Origin: Boseongicola sp. SB0665_bin_10 | GTDB lineage: Bacteria > Pseudomonadota > Alphaproteobacteria > Rhodobacterales > Rhodobacteraceae | Length of the DNA stretch: 54,407 nt | Reading direction: 5' to 3' | NCBI GenBank assembly: GCA_009838075.1 | Contig: VXSG01000011.1 | Span: forward strand, 20,441-74,847 | Shown: positions 39,069 to 47,950 of the stretch, in pieces | Layout of the letters: each line of letters starts with the position of its first letter | How positions within the stretch are numbered: the first letter of the stretch is position 1 | Program-made: the position numbers and the translations under genes | Notes under the pieces: model-generated | Databases searched by the model: none | Told to the model about the DNA's origin: nothing | The model's input: the letters and a program-made list of their open reading frames with translations, nothing else

Positions 39069-40243
39069 GCGAGACGGGAGATCCGGAAGCGCCGGAAGAC
39101 CGGTCCGCGCCCCGCGAGAGGGCCGTCCCGCGCGTGACGCTGGTGGCCGCGGCCTTCATGGTCGCCGCCGCGCTCGCGATCGGCGCCTTGGGCACCTACA
39201 TGTTCGGCGACAGCTGGGTCGGCGGCGTCCCCGACGCCGAGGCGCCGAACGAGATCCGGACGGGCGACCCGACGGAGCGCGCAGCCGAGATCACGGGCGG
39301 GACGCCGGACAATGGCGCGGCCGAAACCGTCGCGGGAACGCAGCCCGCCGCCGGAGCGGGAACGGCTCCGGAGACGTCTCCGGCCGAGGACGCATTCGCG
39401 GCCCTGGTCGCGGAGGAGCAGGCGCGTCTCGCCGAGCGCGCGCGGCAGGCCTCGGATTCTCCGCTCACGCCGGCATTCATGGAGACGAGGGAGCTGATCG
39501 AGGGCTGGCGGCCGAAGGAGCCTGAACCCGGAACCGGCGCCGAGGTCCCGCCCGTCTCCCACGCCGCGCCCGTCGCCGGTCGGGCGGTTGCCGGGGCGGC
39601 CTCCTCCCCTGCCCCGCAGTCAGCGGCGACCGCAGCCGGGGAGACCGTCCCGACGCATCTCCTGGCGCGTGGCAGCGTGATTCCGACGGTGCTGGAATCC
39701 TCGATCGACTCGGACCTGCCCGGGCTGGTGCGCGCGAAGGTCGCCGAGACCGTCTTCGACACCCTCACTGGAAGCCGCGTCCTGATCCCGCGCGGGTCCT
39801 GGCTCGTCGGCACCTACGGGTCCGGCGCGGGCGCCGGCCAGCAGCGTCTCTTCGTGTCCTGGACCGACCTGCGCCTCCCGGACGGAACGCCGGTCGAACT
39901 CGGCGGCACGGGGTCGCTCGGCGCGGACGGCGCGAGCGGGATCCGGGGCCGGCGCTCTACGGGAATCTGGAAGGCGCTCGGCGCGGCGGTGCTGTTCGAT
40001 CTGGCCGGCAACGCCTCGGACATCCTGATCGCGAGGGAGACCGGCCAGGCGCCGGGGCGCGGCGGCCTCGCGGAGCTTCTCGGCCTGTCGACCGGCAACT
40101 CCGTCTCCCAGGTCGCGCAACAATACCTGCGCGGGATCCTGGACCGCGGCACGCGGTTCCGGGTCGACGCCGGGGCTCGGATGAACGTGCTCGTCGAGGC
40201 GGACATGCACCTGCCTGCGCAGCCTCGGGGAGCCTGGCCATGA
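39065..40243 (+). CDS. trbI: TrbI/VirB10 core-complex protein
   Basis: 392 residues, coupled. N-terminal transmembrane helix (VTLVAAAFMVAAALAIGALG), a Pro/Ala/Glu-rich periplasmic linker, and the C-terminal VirB10 beta-barrel domain: LLARGSVIPTVLESSIDSDL, GLVRAKVAETVFDTLTGSRV, LIPRGSWLVGTY, then QRLFVSWTDLRLPDG. Spans both membranes and gates the channel. Confidence 0.93.
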   Translation: MSETGDPEAPEDRSAPRERAVPRVTLVAAAFMVAAALAIGALGTYMFGDSWVGGVPDAEAPNEIRTGDPTERAAEITGGTPDNGAAETVAGTQPAAGAGTAPETSPAEDAFAALVAEEQARLAERARQASDSPLTPAFMETRELIEGWRPKEPEPGTGAEVPPVSHAAPVAGRAVAGAASSPAPQSAATAAGETVPTHLLARGSVIPTVLESSIDSDLPGLVRAKVAETVFDTLTGSRVLIPRGSWLVGTYGSGAGAGQQRLFVSWTDLRLPDGTPVELGGTGSLGADGASGIRGRRSTGIWKALGAAVLFDLAGNASDILIARETGQAPGRGGLAELLGLSTGNSVSQVAQQYLRGILDRGTRFRVDAGARMNVLVEADMHLPAQPRGAWP

Positions 40244-40986
40244 TCCCGTTCCGCACGATCGGTCCCGGCCTCCGGCTGGCGGCCGTGACGGCCCTCGCGC
40301 TCGTGTCGGGCGCGGGTTTCGCGGGCGAGCGGACGGTCACCGACGTCCTTGCGCTGGTCCGCGCGCTCGAGGCGCCGGGCGGATACGACGCGTACGAGGG
40401 ACGCATTCCCATCCCGCCGCCCCGTCCGCTCACGGCCATGACGGTGGGCGAGGTGCTGGACTGGCAGGCGGAGGTGCGCAGCGCGGGCGCGCCCTCGACG
40501 GCGGCGGGCGGCTACCAGGTCATCCGGGCGACGCTGGAGCGCCTTGTCCGGGCGCACCGGATCGACAGGGACGCCCCCTTCGACGCCGCGATGCAGGACC
40601 GTCTGGCGCGGCTGCTGGTCGCGGAATGCGGCGACCCGGGGCCAGGATCGCGGCATCCGCGCTTCGCCGACTGCCTGGCGGGCATCTGGGCGGCGCTGCC
40701 GCTGGCGACCGGCCCCGGGAAGGGCCGCTCGGCCTACGCGGGCATTGCCGGCAACCGGGCGCTGACGGATCCGGGGACGGTGCTTGCCGTCCTTTCCGGG
40801 CGGCCCGTCACGCTGCCGGACGGCGTGTCCCGCGACGCCCCGCCCGCCGTCTCCGACGACGAGGTTCTGGCCTTCGGCGCGGTGCGGATCGGCCGCATCA
40901 ACGCGGCCATGCGCGATGCGGCGCACGCTGGTACGCTCACGCCCTCGATCCGCGACTGGAGGTTCGATCCCTATGCCGTCGACTGA
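40240..40986 (+). CDS. Muramidase-like peptidoglycan hydrolase (VirB1 role)
   Basis: 248 residues, coupled to trbI, with a signal peptide (AAVTALALVSGAGFAGE). Residues about 45-130 resemble the phage-type muramidase family (COG4678): LEAPGGYDAYEG with a candidate catalytic Glu, LTAMTVGEVLDWQ, STAAGGYQVIRATLERLV, FDAAMQDRLARLL. It would open the cell wall locally for the T4SS, the job of VirB1/TrbN in other systems. Confidence 0.75.
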   Translation: MIPFRTIGPGLRLAAVTALALVSGAGFAGERTVTDVLALVRALEAPGGYDAYEGRIPIPPPRPLTAMTVGEVLDWQAEVRSAGAPSTAAGGYQVIRATLERLVRAHRIDRDAPFDAAMQDRLARLLVAECGDPGPGSRHPRFADCLAGIWAALPLATGPGKGRSAYAGIAGNRALTDPGTVLAVLSGRPVTLPDGVSRDAPPAVSDDEVLAFGAVRIGRINAAMRDAAHAGTLTPSIRDWRFDPYAVD

Positions 40987-42088
40987 CGTCCGCACCCGCC
41001 GCCCCGGGCAGGGCCTTGACAGGGATCGGGTCAAGGCCGCGCTGATGGCGCATGCCGAGGACCTGTTCCGCGAGGCGTTCGGGCCGCCGGCGCAACCCCG
41101 TGCGCCGGAATGGCGGGACAGGAAGGGTGCGGTCTCCATGCAGATGAAGGGCAGGAAGCGCGGCTGCTGGCAGGACTTCTCCAGCGGCGCCGGCGGCGAC
41201 CTGTTCGACCTCGTGGCGGTCACGCGGCTCGGCCTCGTCAAGGCCAGGGAGGGCTTCCCGCAGGTCCTCGAGGAGGCGGCGCGAATCTGCGGCATGGCAA
41301 CCAGTCACGGCGGGTGGCGCGGATTCCCGAAGGCGCGGCCGGCGCCGGAGCCGCAGGAGGCGCGGGACGCGGACGACGACGAAAAGCGCGACTGGGCCGC
41401 CGCGCGGGTCGTTGCCGCCATCGCCCGGATCCAGCCCGCGGCCGGAACGCCGGCCTCGGCCTATCTCGCGCGGCGGGGCGTGACGGACCTGCCGGAGACC
41501 GGTCTCGGCTGGCTGCCGGGCGCGCGCCGCCAGCCCTTCCTGCATGGCCGGTGCGGCGCGCTGCTGGTCTGGGCGCAGAACGCGGAAGGATGGCCGACGG
41601 GCGGGCAGCGCATCCTGGTGACGCCCACGGGCCGACGGGCCGGCGTGAAGGAGAAGAAGGTGTCCTTCGGGCTCGTCGGCGGCTGCCCGGCGCGGTTCCC
41701 GGCCGGGGCCGGCAAGGCGGGGGCGTCGCTGGTCGTGGCGGAGGGTCCGGAGAGCGCGCTCTCGGTCAGGCAGGCGACGGGGCTGGAGTGCTGGGCGGTG
41801 ATCGGGGTCACGAACTTCAAGTCCGCGCCCCTGCCCCTGGATCGCCCCGTGATCCTCGCGCCGGACCGGGACGGCCGCGACAGCAAGGCGGGCCGGGGCT
41901 TTGCCCGCGCGGTGCACGAACAGAAAGCGCGGGGCGTCGATCTCCTGATCGCCGAGGCCCCGGAGAGGGACGGCAGCGGGAAGGACCTGAACGACACGCT
42001 GACGCGCAAGGGCGAGAATGCCGTGCGCGCGGCGGTCGAGGCGGCGCGACCGGTGACCGACGCCGACATGGAGGAGCCCCCGAAATGA
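40973..42088 (+). CDS. Plasmid primase-like Toprim protein
   Basis: 371 residues from ATG 40973, overlapping the muramidase end by 14 bases. N-terminal region GRKRGCWQDFSSGAGGDLFD resembles a primase nucleic-acid-binding segment (W.D...G.GGD..D). The Toprim part is at about 245-350: SLVVAEGPESALSVRQATG (conserved Glu), ILAPDRDGRDSKAGRGF (conserved DxD) and GKDLNDTL. Typical of TraC/RepB-type primases that prime the transferred strand in the recipient. Confidence 0.8.
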   Translation: MPSTDVRTRRPGQGLDRDRVKAALMAHAEDLFREAFGPPAQPRAPEWRDRKGAVSMQMKGRKRGCWQDFSSGAGGDLFDLVAVTRLGLVKAREGFPQVLEEAARICGMATSHGGWRGFPKARPAPEPQEARDADDDEKRDWAAARVVAAIARIQPAAGTPASAYLARRGVTDLPETGLGWLPGARRQPFLHGRCGALLVWAQNAEGWPTGGQRILVTPTGRRAGVKEKKVSFGLVGGCPARFPAGAGKAGASLVVAEGPESALSVRQATGLECWAVIGVTNFKSAPLPLDRPVILAPDRDGRDSKAGRGFARAVHEQKARGVDLLIAEAPERDGSGKDLNDTLTRKGENAVRAAVEAARPVTDADMEEPPK

Positions 42089-42359
42089 TGCGGAACGATT
42101 TTCCTGGAATCGGCATAGAGAGGGACGGTTTTCCGAATCTTCGGCCTGTATTTGGGGGGGTCCGCCGCGATCCGCGCCGCCGTCGCCTGGAGTCCGGGCG
42201 AAATCGGGAAATTGTTCCTGCCTGGCGCGACTCCGGACGGCGGCGTCACGTCCGGACCAGCGCCAATTTGCCAGGTCCTCGCGACCCGGTCCAGGGAAAG
42301 GAAAGGAAATGCCGTCAGGCAACGAGGCGGGCGCCGTCCCGCATGGAAAGGAGAGCGCG

Positions 42360-43541
42360 ATGATTCGCACCGGTGCCTTCGCGGCCCTGATCGCCCTCGC
42401 GGGCCCGGCCCTCGCAGTGCCGGCCTTCTTCGTCGAGGCCGTCCCGTTCTGGATTTCGGGCCTGCCGCTTCTCGCCGGCATCTGGGTGCGCACGCCACGT
42501 GCCCGGGCCGCGGCGATGGCAGGATGGCTGGCGGTGCCTGCGGCGGTGTCCGCGATCGGGCTCGCCGGGATCGGGCATGCACCGGAGATCGTGTGGCCGG
42601 GCGCGGTCGCGGCCGTCCTGGCGCTTGCCGCTCTTGCCGGCGTGACCGGAATCTCGCTCGCGGCGTTCGCCCTGACCGCGGTTCCGTTCTTCCCGGCCTC
42701 GCCGCTCGTCGTACTGGCCGACGTGCTGCCCGGCTACGGGATCGCCACTCTTCTCGTCGTCGCGCTCGCGCTGGCCTCGGTCGAGTTGCTGCCCAGGCAT
42801 CGCGGCCAGGCGCTGGTCACCGTCGTCGCGTTCCTGGTCGCGGTCAACGCCATGGAGTGGAAGCCGGGCCTGCAGCCGGCGTCACGGTGGGCCGAGGTTC
42901 CGGAACCTGCGGCCGCGACGGAGACCGGCCGACGCCTGGCGATCCGGGACATCCTGCCCGAAGGCGGCGCGGCAATCCTCGGCGAGGCGGTGTTTCGCGA
43001 AGATGACCGGGCGGCGCGGGACGCCTGGTGCCGGATCGTCGCGGAGCGGGACGTGACGCTTTTCGTGGGGGTCACGGAAACGCTGGCCGGGACGGATCGC
43101 GGTGCCGTCTGGCGGCTCGACCGGGAGACCTGCGCGCCCAGGGCCGTGCCCGCCATCGCGACGCGGGCCTGGCTTGGCATTCCGGGCGTGACGGGCGGGC
43201 TGCTCCCGATGCCGGGGACTGACGTCGGCGTCGACCTGGTGCCGGGCGAGGACGGCCGATGGCAGCGGGTGCCGGCCTACGGCAGGACCGGAACCGGCTC
43301 CCCCGAATTCCTCGTGTGCCTGGAAGCGTTCCTGCCCTGGGCCTGGGCGCGGCTGGCTTCGGAGGGACGGGCGAGGGACGTGGTCATTGTGTCCAATGAC
43401 GGGGCGTTCGGGGCGTTGCCCGTGCACGTCCTGCGCCGGAAAGCGGCGGGCGCGATGGCGACGCTGACGAAGAGGGGCGTCGCTCATGCAGAGACGGGCC
43501 GCACGGTCCTGGTCCGTGCGGAGGGGGCGCTCGCACGATGA
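42360..43541 (+). CDS. traB: TraB-like conjugation protein (apolipoprotein N-acyltransferase-like)
   Basis: 393 residues from ATG 42360, chosen for its AAAGGAG ribosome site and the hydrophobic segment right after it; ATG 42309 is an alternative. N-terminal half has five to six membrane helices. The C-terminal half is a nitrilase-like domain (RDILPEGGAAILGEAVFRED; FVGVTETL; VVIVSNDGAFGALPVHVLRR), the layout of Ti-plasmid TraB and Lnt. Its role in transfer is not well defined. The 271-base gap before it holds no gene I can support and may contain a promoter. Confidence 0.8.
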   Translation: MIRTGAFAALIALAGPALAVPAFFVEAVPFWISGLPLLAGIWVRTPRARAAAMAGWLAVPAAVSAIGLAGIGHAPEIVWPGAVAAVLALAALAGVTGISLAAFALTAVPFFPASPLVVLADVLPGYGIATLLVVALALASVELLPRHRGQALVTVVAFLVAVNAMEWKPGLQPASRWAEVPEPAAATETGRRLAIRDILPEGGAAILGEAVFREDDRAARDAWCRIVAERDVTLFVGVTETLAGTDRGAVWRLDRETCAPRAVPAIATRAWLGIPGVTGGLLPMPGTDVGVDLVPGEDGRWQRVPAYGRTGTGSPEFLVCLEAFLPWAWARLASEGRARDVVIVSNDGAFGALPVHVLRRKAAGAMATLTKRGVAHAETGRTVLVRAEGALAR

Positions 43542-46500
43542 GGAAGCCGAAAGTCAACCTTCGCGGGAGGATGCAGGCCCCGGACCTTGGGCGTGTGCTG
43601 CCGGACCGTGTGGTGACGGCCCTGAAGCGCGTGCTGGCGATGGCCGGTGCGTGCGCCTTCGCCGCGCTCATGGCGGCGGCGGGACTGCCGGTGCTGTACC
43701 GGCTCTACGCGAGCGGCGGGATCGATCCTGAGCACTATCACGTCGCCTTCGCCCTGCTCTGCGTGCTGCCTGCCGCGGCGGCGCATGCGGGCGCCGCGTA
43801 TTCCGGCGCCCGCGGGGTCGCGTGGTGGCTCGCCTGGCTGCCAGGCCTCGCGATCTACTACGCATACCCGTGGCCGTCGCAGGGCACCTGGCAGCCGCTC
43901 TGGATCTTCGGCCACGCCTGGGACTGGGCGCGGACGATATTCGCTCACTGGGACACGGCGGGCCCGTTTGCCCGGAATTCCTTCGGGGCGTTCGTCGGGA
44001 TGGCGACGGTGACGCTCGTGGTGGTCGGAAAGCTCTGGTTCGGTGCGGCGAAGGCTGCCGGGCGTCTTGGACCGGGGGCGGTCGCCGCCAGCCAGACGGA
44101 CTCGGCGCTGCCGAGCGCCAGCTGGGCGAGCCGAGGCGAGATCCTGAAGAGGTTCAACGCCAAGGGCGGCATCGTGCTCGGCGAGATGACGGACCCGGTG
44201 AAGCAGAGTCCGCGATTCACGCCCGGGCGCAAGCGGAGCTGGGGCGGCCAGGGCCAGGGCGAGCTGATCACGATGAGCGCGGAGGACGGGAACGGCCACG
44301 TGCTCGTGACCTCGCAGGCGAGCGGATACAAGTCGACCGGCCTCGTGATCCCGAACATCCTGACCTACGACGATCCGATCGTCGTGTTCGACCCGAAGTG
44401 CGAGCTCTACGCGCGGACCTGGAAGGCGCGGAAGGCGATGGAGTTCGAGCCGGTGGTGATCGACGCGAAGAACGGCTTCGATCCGGCGCGACTGATCGCG
44501 GTGCTGGCCCAGAAACATCCCTCGGCATACGTGCGGATGGCGAAGATGCTGATTCCGAAGGGCGACGGCGGGATCGAGAACGCGCAGTACTTCAAGGACG
44601 CGGCGACCAACCTCTTCACCGCCCTCCTGGCGCACTATGGCGCGACGGGATCCACGAGCATCCTCCAGGACATTGCCCGCGTGCTCGCGCAGCCGCCGAA
44701 CGACGCTTACAAGGAACTTTCGCTGGAGATGCCCGAGTCGGCGCCTGCCTTCGTGGCGAACGAGATACGGGGTCTGGAGGGCATGGATTCCAAGTACTGG
44801 TACTCGGTCACGACGGAGATCCGGAACCAGCTCCTGTTCTGCTCCCTTCCGGACGTGGCGAGCTACATCACCATGGAGGAGGGAAGCAAGCTGCCGAGCC
44901 AGGTCATACACCCCCGCTGCGACATCTACCTCAACATCCCGCAGAACGTCGCCGAGGATTTTGCGCCGATGCTGCGGGTGATGCTCGGGAGCATGCTGAC
45001 CGCGGCGGAGCTGATCGAGGTCAACGAGGCCCCGAGGGCAAGGCGGCTTTTCCTGATCGACGAGGCGGCGAAGCTCGGGGCGATGGACATCCTCGAGAAC
45101 ATCCGCGACAGGGGCCGTTCCCGCGGCCTGCACCTGATGATGTTCTACCAGACACCCGGGGAGATCGTGAAGCTCTGGGGCCGCGCCGGCATGACATCCT
45201 GGAAGGACGGCTGCTCGGCGGTCATCATGGGCCCGGTCTCGAGCCGCGACAGCGCCGCGGAGATCTCCGCGATGATCGGAACGAAGACGATCAAGGTGAA
45301 GACGGAGAGCACGTCCTCCTCGGCCCAGGTCATGTCGCCCATGGGAGGCTCCTTCAGCATGACGGAGCAGGAGCAGCTGCGCGACGTGCCGCTTCTCAGT
45401 CCGACGGCGGTCAGCCAGCTGCCGCGCCACGCCTCGATCGTCAAGGTTCCCGGGGAGAAGGCCATGCTGGTGAGCAAGGCGATCTGGTTCACGCGCGAAG
45501 ACATGGAGGGCCGGGTCCGCGACACGAAGGCCATCAAGGGCGAGCTCGACGTGTCCAACGACCAGGAGGAGCTGCTTCAGCTGCTCGACGAGATGTCGAA
45601 GACCGCGGAAGGTGGCGAAGGCCAGGAGCAGTCAGCCTCTCGCTCCGGCGACGAGGAGCGGCCGCTATCGGAGCAGGCCAGGGCAAGGCGGCCGCGTCCC
45701 CCGGAGGAAGCCACCGCAAGGCCTCGCGAATTCGATCCGGGCGAGATCCGGATTGACGATGATTTCGAGGCGCCGTTCGCCCTGCGCGACGACGAGCGGA
45801 ACGGCGTGCCGCAGCCGGACGCCGAAGGCTGGGCGCCGCAGACTGCCGAAGACCGGGACGACGGGAACGGTCATGCGAAGACGGCGAACGCCGCGCTCCA
45901 GGCCACGGGTGAAGCGGAAGACGCGGGGGAGACAGGTGCAGGCGAGACTCCCGTGCAGGATCCAGAGGCGGGACCTGGCGAGGGCAGGACCGAAACCGTG
46001 GGGCCACCACCGGAAAACGCGAGCGACGGACCCGGCAAGCCGGAAATGGAGACGGGCGCCGAAGCCCGGGACGCCGAAAATGTCGAAGCGAGCGGGGAGG
46101 CCTCGCCGGCCGCATCGCAGGACGCTGGGGGAAAGGCAGTGGTCCCGGCTGGCGAGACCGAGACGGAGACCGTCCCGGTGGATCGTGTCGGGTCGCAGCC
46201 TGGCGCTGACGAAGGCGAGGCGGAACAGGGGGCCGCGGAGGACGCGGACGACGTGGACGGGGGTCCGGACGCCGTGGAGACGGCAGCCGTGGTGGACGGC
46301 TCGGCTGCAACCGAGGCCCCTGCTGCCCCGGACTCCGGAGCGGAGACGGCCGAGGCCAGGACCGGAACCAGGGGGCCGGCCTCGGAAGATGCGGAATTCG
46401 GGAACGGGGCCGTGGACGCGGATAGGTTCGCCGAGGCCGCCGGCCCCGAGGTTGACGCCGATGATCCCGCGTCCGCCAGCCAGGAACCTGCAGGGGACGA

Positions 46501-46942
46501 ATCCGGGACCGAAGCGACGCCTTCCATGGATGGTCGAGACGAACCGGTGAGTCCGGACGGCGAGACGGCCGACGCAAGCACGGAGAACGAAACCGCATCC
46601 CGGCCTGCCAAGAGCAGCGAGGATGCGGGAGTCGCGCCCAACGGCGGTGAAGCCACTCCCCCTGCCCTGAAGGAAGGCAACGGCCCGACGGGCGTTCCTC
46701 CGGAAAGCGGCGGCGCGGGGGACGCGGTCGCCGGGGGCGAGGACGGCGGCGACTGGTCGGTCGAGGAAAGCCGCAGGGCGCTCCTGATGCTCCATGACGG
46801 CGTGGCGCCGGCAGAGATCGCCCGGACGCTGCGACGCGGACTGGCGGAGACGGAAGCGGAGATCGAGAGGATGGGCAGGAGCGCGATGGTGCCAGGCGGA
46901 AGGGGGGAGACGGATGGCCGAGAGCCCGGAAACGGGCCGTGA
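43538..46942 (+). CDS. traG: TraG/VirD4 coupling protein with long acidic tail
   Basis: 1134 residues, ATGA-coupled to traB. Three to four N-terminal membrane helices, then the VirD4 motor: phosphate-binding loop at about 258-268 with a non-classical form (TSQASGYKSTGLVIPNIL, GYKS instead of GKS), Walker B at about 504 (RLFLIDEAAKLGAMDI) and HLMMFYQTPGEI. From about 690 to 1065 the protein is a highly acidic Glu/Asp/Ala/Gly/Pro stretch, unusual for this family. The last 45 residues (WSVEESRRALLMLHDGVAPA, EIARTLRR) look like a small helix-turn-helix. It links the relaxosome to the T4SS. Confidence 0.9.
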   Translation: MRKPKVNLRGRMQAPDLGRVLPDRVVTALKRVLAMAGACAFAALMAAAGLPVLYRLYASGGIDPEHYHVAFALLCVLPAAAAHAGAAYSGARGVAWWLAWLPGLAIYYAYPWPSQGTWQPLWIFGHAWDWARTIFAHWDTAGPFARNSFGAFVGMATVTLVVVGKLWFGAAKAAGRLGPGAVAASQTDSALPSASWASRGEILKRFNAKGGIVLGEMTDPVKQSPRFTPGRKRSWGGQGQGELITMSAEDGNGHVLVTSQASGYKSTGLVIPNILTYDDPIVVFDPKCELYARTWKARKAMEFEPVVIDAKNGFDPARLIAVLAQKHPSAYVRMAKMLIPKGDGGIENAQYFKDAATNLFTALLAHYGATGSTSILQDIARVLAQPPNDAYKELSLEMPESAPAFVANEIRGLEGMDSKYWYSVTTEIRNQLLFCSLPDVASYITMEEGSKLPSQVIHPRCDIYLNIPQNVAEDFAPMLRVMLGSMLTAAELIEVNEAPRARRLFLIDEAAKLGAMDILENIRDRGRSRGLHLMMFYQTPGEIVKLWGRAGMTSWKDGCSAVIMGPVSSRDSAAEISAMIGTKTIKVKTESTSSSAQVMSPMGGSFSMTEQEQLRDVPLLSPTAVSQLPRHASIVKVPGEKAMLVSKAIWFTREDMEGRVRDTKAIKGELDVSNDQEELLQLLDEMSKTAEGGEGQEQSASRSGDEERPLSEQARARRPRPPEEATARPREFDPGEIRIDDDFEAPFALRDDERNGVPQPDAEGWAPQTAEDRDDGNGHAKTANAALQATGEAEDAGETGAGETPVQDPEAGPGEGRTETVGPPPENASDGPGKPEMETGAEARDAENVEASGEASPAASQDAGGKAVVPAGETETETVPVDRVGSQPGADEGEAEQGAAEDADDVDGGPDAVETAAVVDGSAATEAPAAPDSGAETAEARTGTRGPASEDAEFGNGAVDADRFAEAAGPEVDADDPASASQEPAGDESGTEATPSMDGRDEPVSPDGETADASTENETASRPAKSSEDAGVAPNGGEATPPALKEGNGPTGVPPESGGAGDAVAGGEDGGDWSVEESRRALLMLHDGVAPAEIARTLRRGLAETEAEIERMGRSAMVPGGRGETDGREPGNGP

Positions 46943-47543
46943 GGCGCCGTCGCACGGTGTAGCGGGCCAGCGCGGTGACGCGGAAGGCGGCGGCCTTCCT
47001 GAAGCGGCTGGCGGGCCGCCGGTCGCGTCCGCGGATCCTGCGGTGGATGCGGGAAAAGTGACCGGCGACCCGGAAAACCGGCCGGATCCGGCCGGTTTCG
47101 GGCCGGATGTCGGCGATTCCGGGGGGAAAGCCTCCAGGAGCCTCTCTGACGCCCGGGAAGGTGCCGTGGCGAGCGCAGGCACCGGGACCCGGAAAAACCC
47201 GTTGAGGCGCCTCCTCGGCCGTCTCAGGGGGTCGAGTTTTCGCGAGCGGCCGAAAAGCGGGCCGGAATCCGCCGTTCCGCCCAACCTGCGGCCCTGGACA
47301 GGGGAGGTCCTGCCCCACGTGAGAGAGACCCGCGACGACGGGCCGATCGTGCACTTCATGGACTTGATCGCGTGGCATACGACCCTGCCCGCGGACCGCT
47401 ACATCCTTCATGCGGAGCGGCGTCGGCGTCGCAGGGAGAGCCGGGTCAGGTGGGCGCTTCGCCGCTTCGCAGCGACTGTCGGCGAGCGGTCGCCCGCCTG
47501 CCCTCCCTGGCTCGAGAGGAAACGGGAGCGCGAAGACCCGTGA
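46914..47543 (+). CDS. Hypothetical protein between traG and traF
   Basis: 209 residues from ATG 46914 with an AAGGGGGGAG ribosome site inside the traG end (29-base overlap). The first 110 residues are disordered Gly/Ala/Pro/Asp-rich; then a basic part and a conserved-looking segment (DDGPIVHFMDLIAWHTTLPA, DRYILHAERRRRRRE). Function unknown; may bind nucleic acid through its basic C-terminus. Confidence 0.65.
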   Translation: MAESPETGREAPSHGVAGQRGDAEGGGLPEAAGGPPVASADPAVDAGKVTGDPENRPDPAGFGPDVGDSGGKASRSLSDAREGAVASAGTGTRKNPLRRLLGRLRGSSFRERPKSGPESAVPPNLRPWTGEVLPHVRETRDDGPIVHFMDLIAWHTTLPADRYILHAERRRRRRESRVRWALRRFAATVGERSPACPPWLERKREREDP

Positions 47544-47950
47544 ACGTGCTCGAAGGGATCCCGCGCCCTGCGCTCCTGGCGGCCGCGGTCGCCGTCGCGC
47601 TGCTCTCCGGGATCGGTCTTGCGGCGTCGGCCGGGCTGATTCTCGGAAACGCCACGCCGTCGGTTCCGCGCGGCTTCTATCTCAGGGCCGGTCCGGAGAG
47701 GGCGACCTACGTGACGTTCTGCCTCGGAGCGCGTCATCGCGGGGCGGAATGGTACCCCTACATGTGCTCTCCGGACGATCCGGAGGGAGTCCGGATCCTG
47801 AAGCGGGTGCGGGAGCGGCGCGGAAACTCGGTGATCGTCGAGGGCGACGGCCCGCGCGCGCTTGACAGCCGGATCCTCGGCCCGGTGCGCCTTGACGAGA
47901 TCCGGGGATGGTGGCGGCCGCTGGTTCCGGGGAGCGCGCCGGAGCGATGA
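47540..47950 (+). CDS. traF: TraF conjugation signal peptidase (S26 family)
   Basis: 136 residues, GTGA-coupled. N-terminal membrane helix, then NATPSVPRGFYLR at about 37-49, where the Ser of SVPRGFY is the expected nucleophile, and ILKRVRERRGNSVIVEG with the general-base Lys near 87; DSRILGPV completes the S26 pattern. In RP4 and Ti systems TraF trims and cyclises the TrbC/VirB2 pilin; the matching pilin gene is at 30924. Confidence 0.88.
   Translation: MNVLEGIPRPALLAAAVAVALLSGIGLAASAGLILGNATPSVPRGFYLRAGPERATYVTFCLGARHRGAEWYPYMCSPDDPEGVRILKRVRERRGNSVIVEGDGPRALDSRILGPVRLDEIRGWWRPLVPGSAPER

Noticed and set aside
43484-45430. Minus-strand frame of 648 codons opposite traG
   Set aside because: Antisense shadow of the coupling protein; no domain or start signal.
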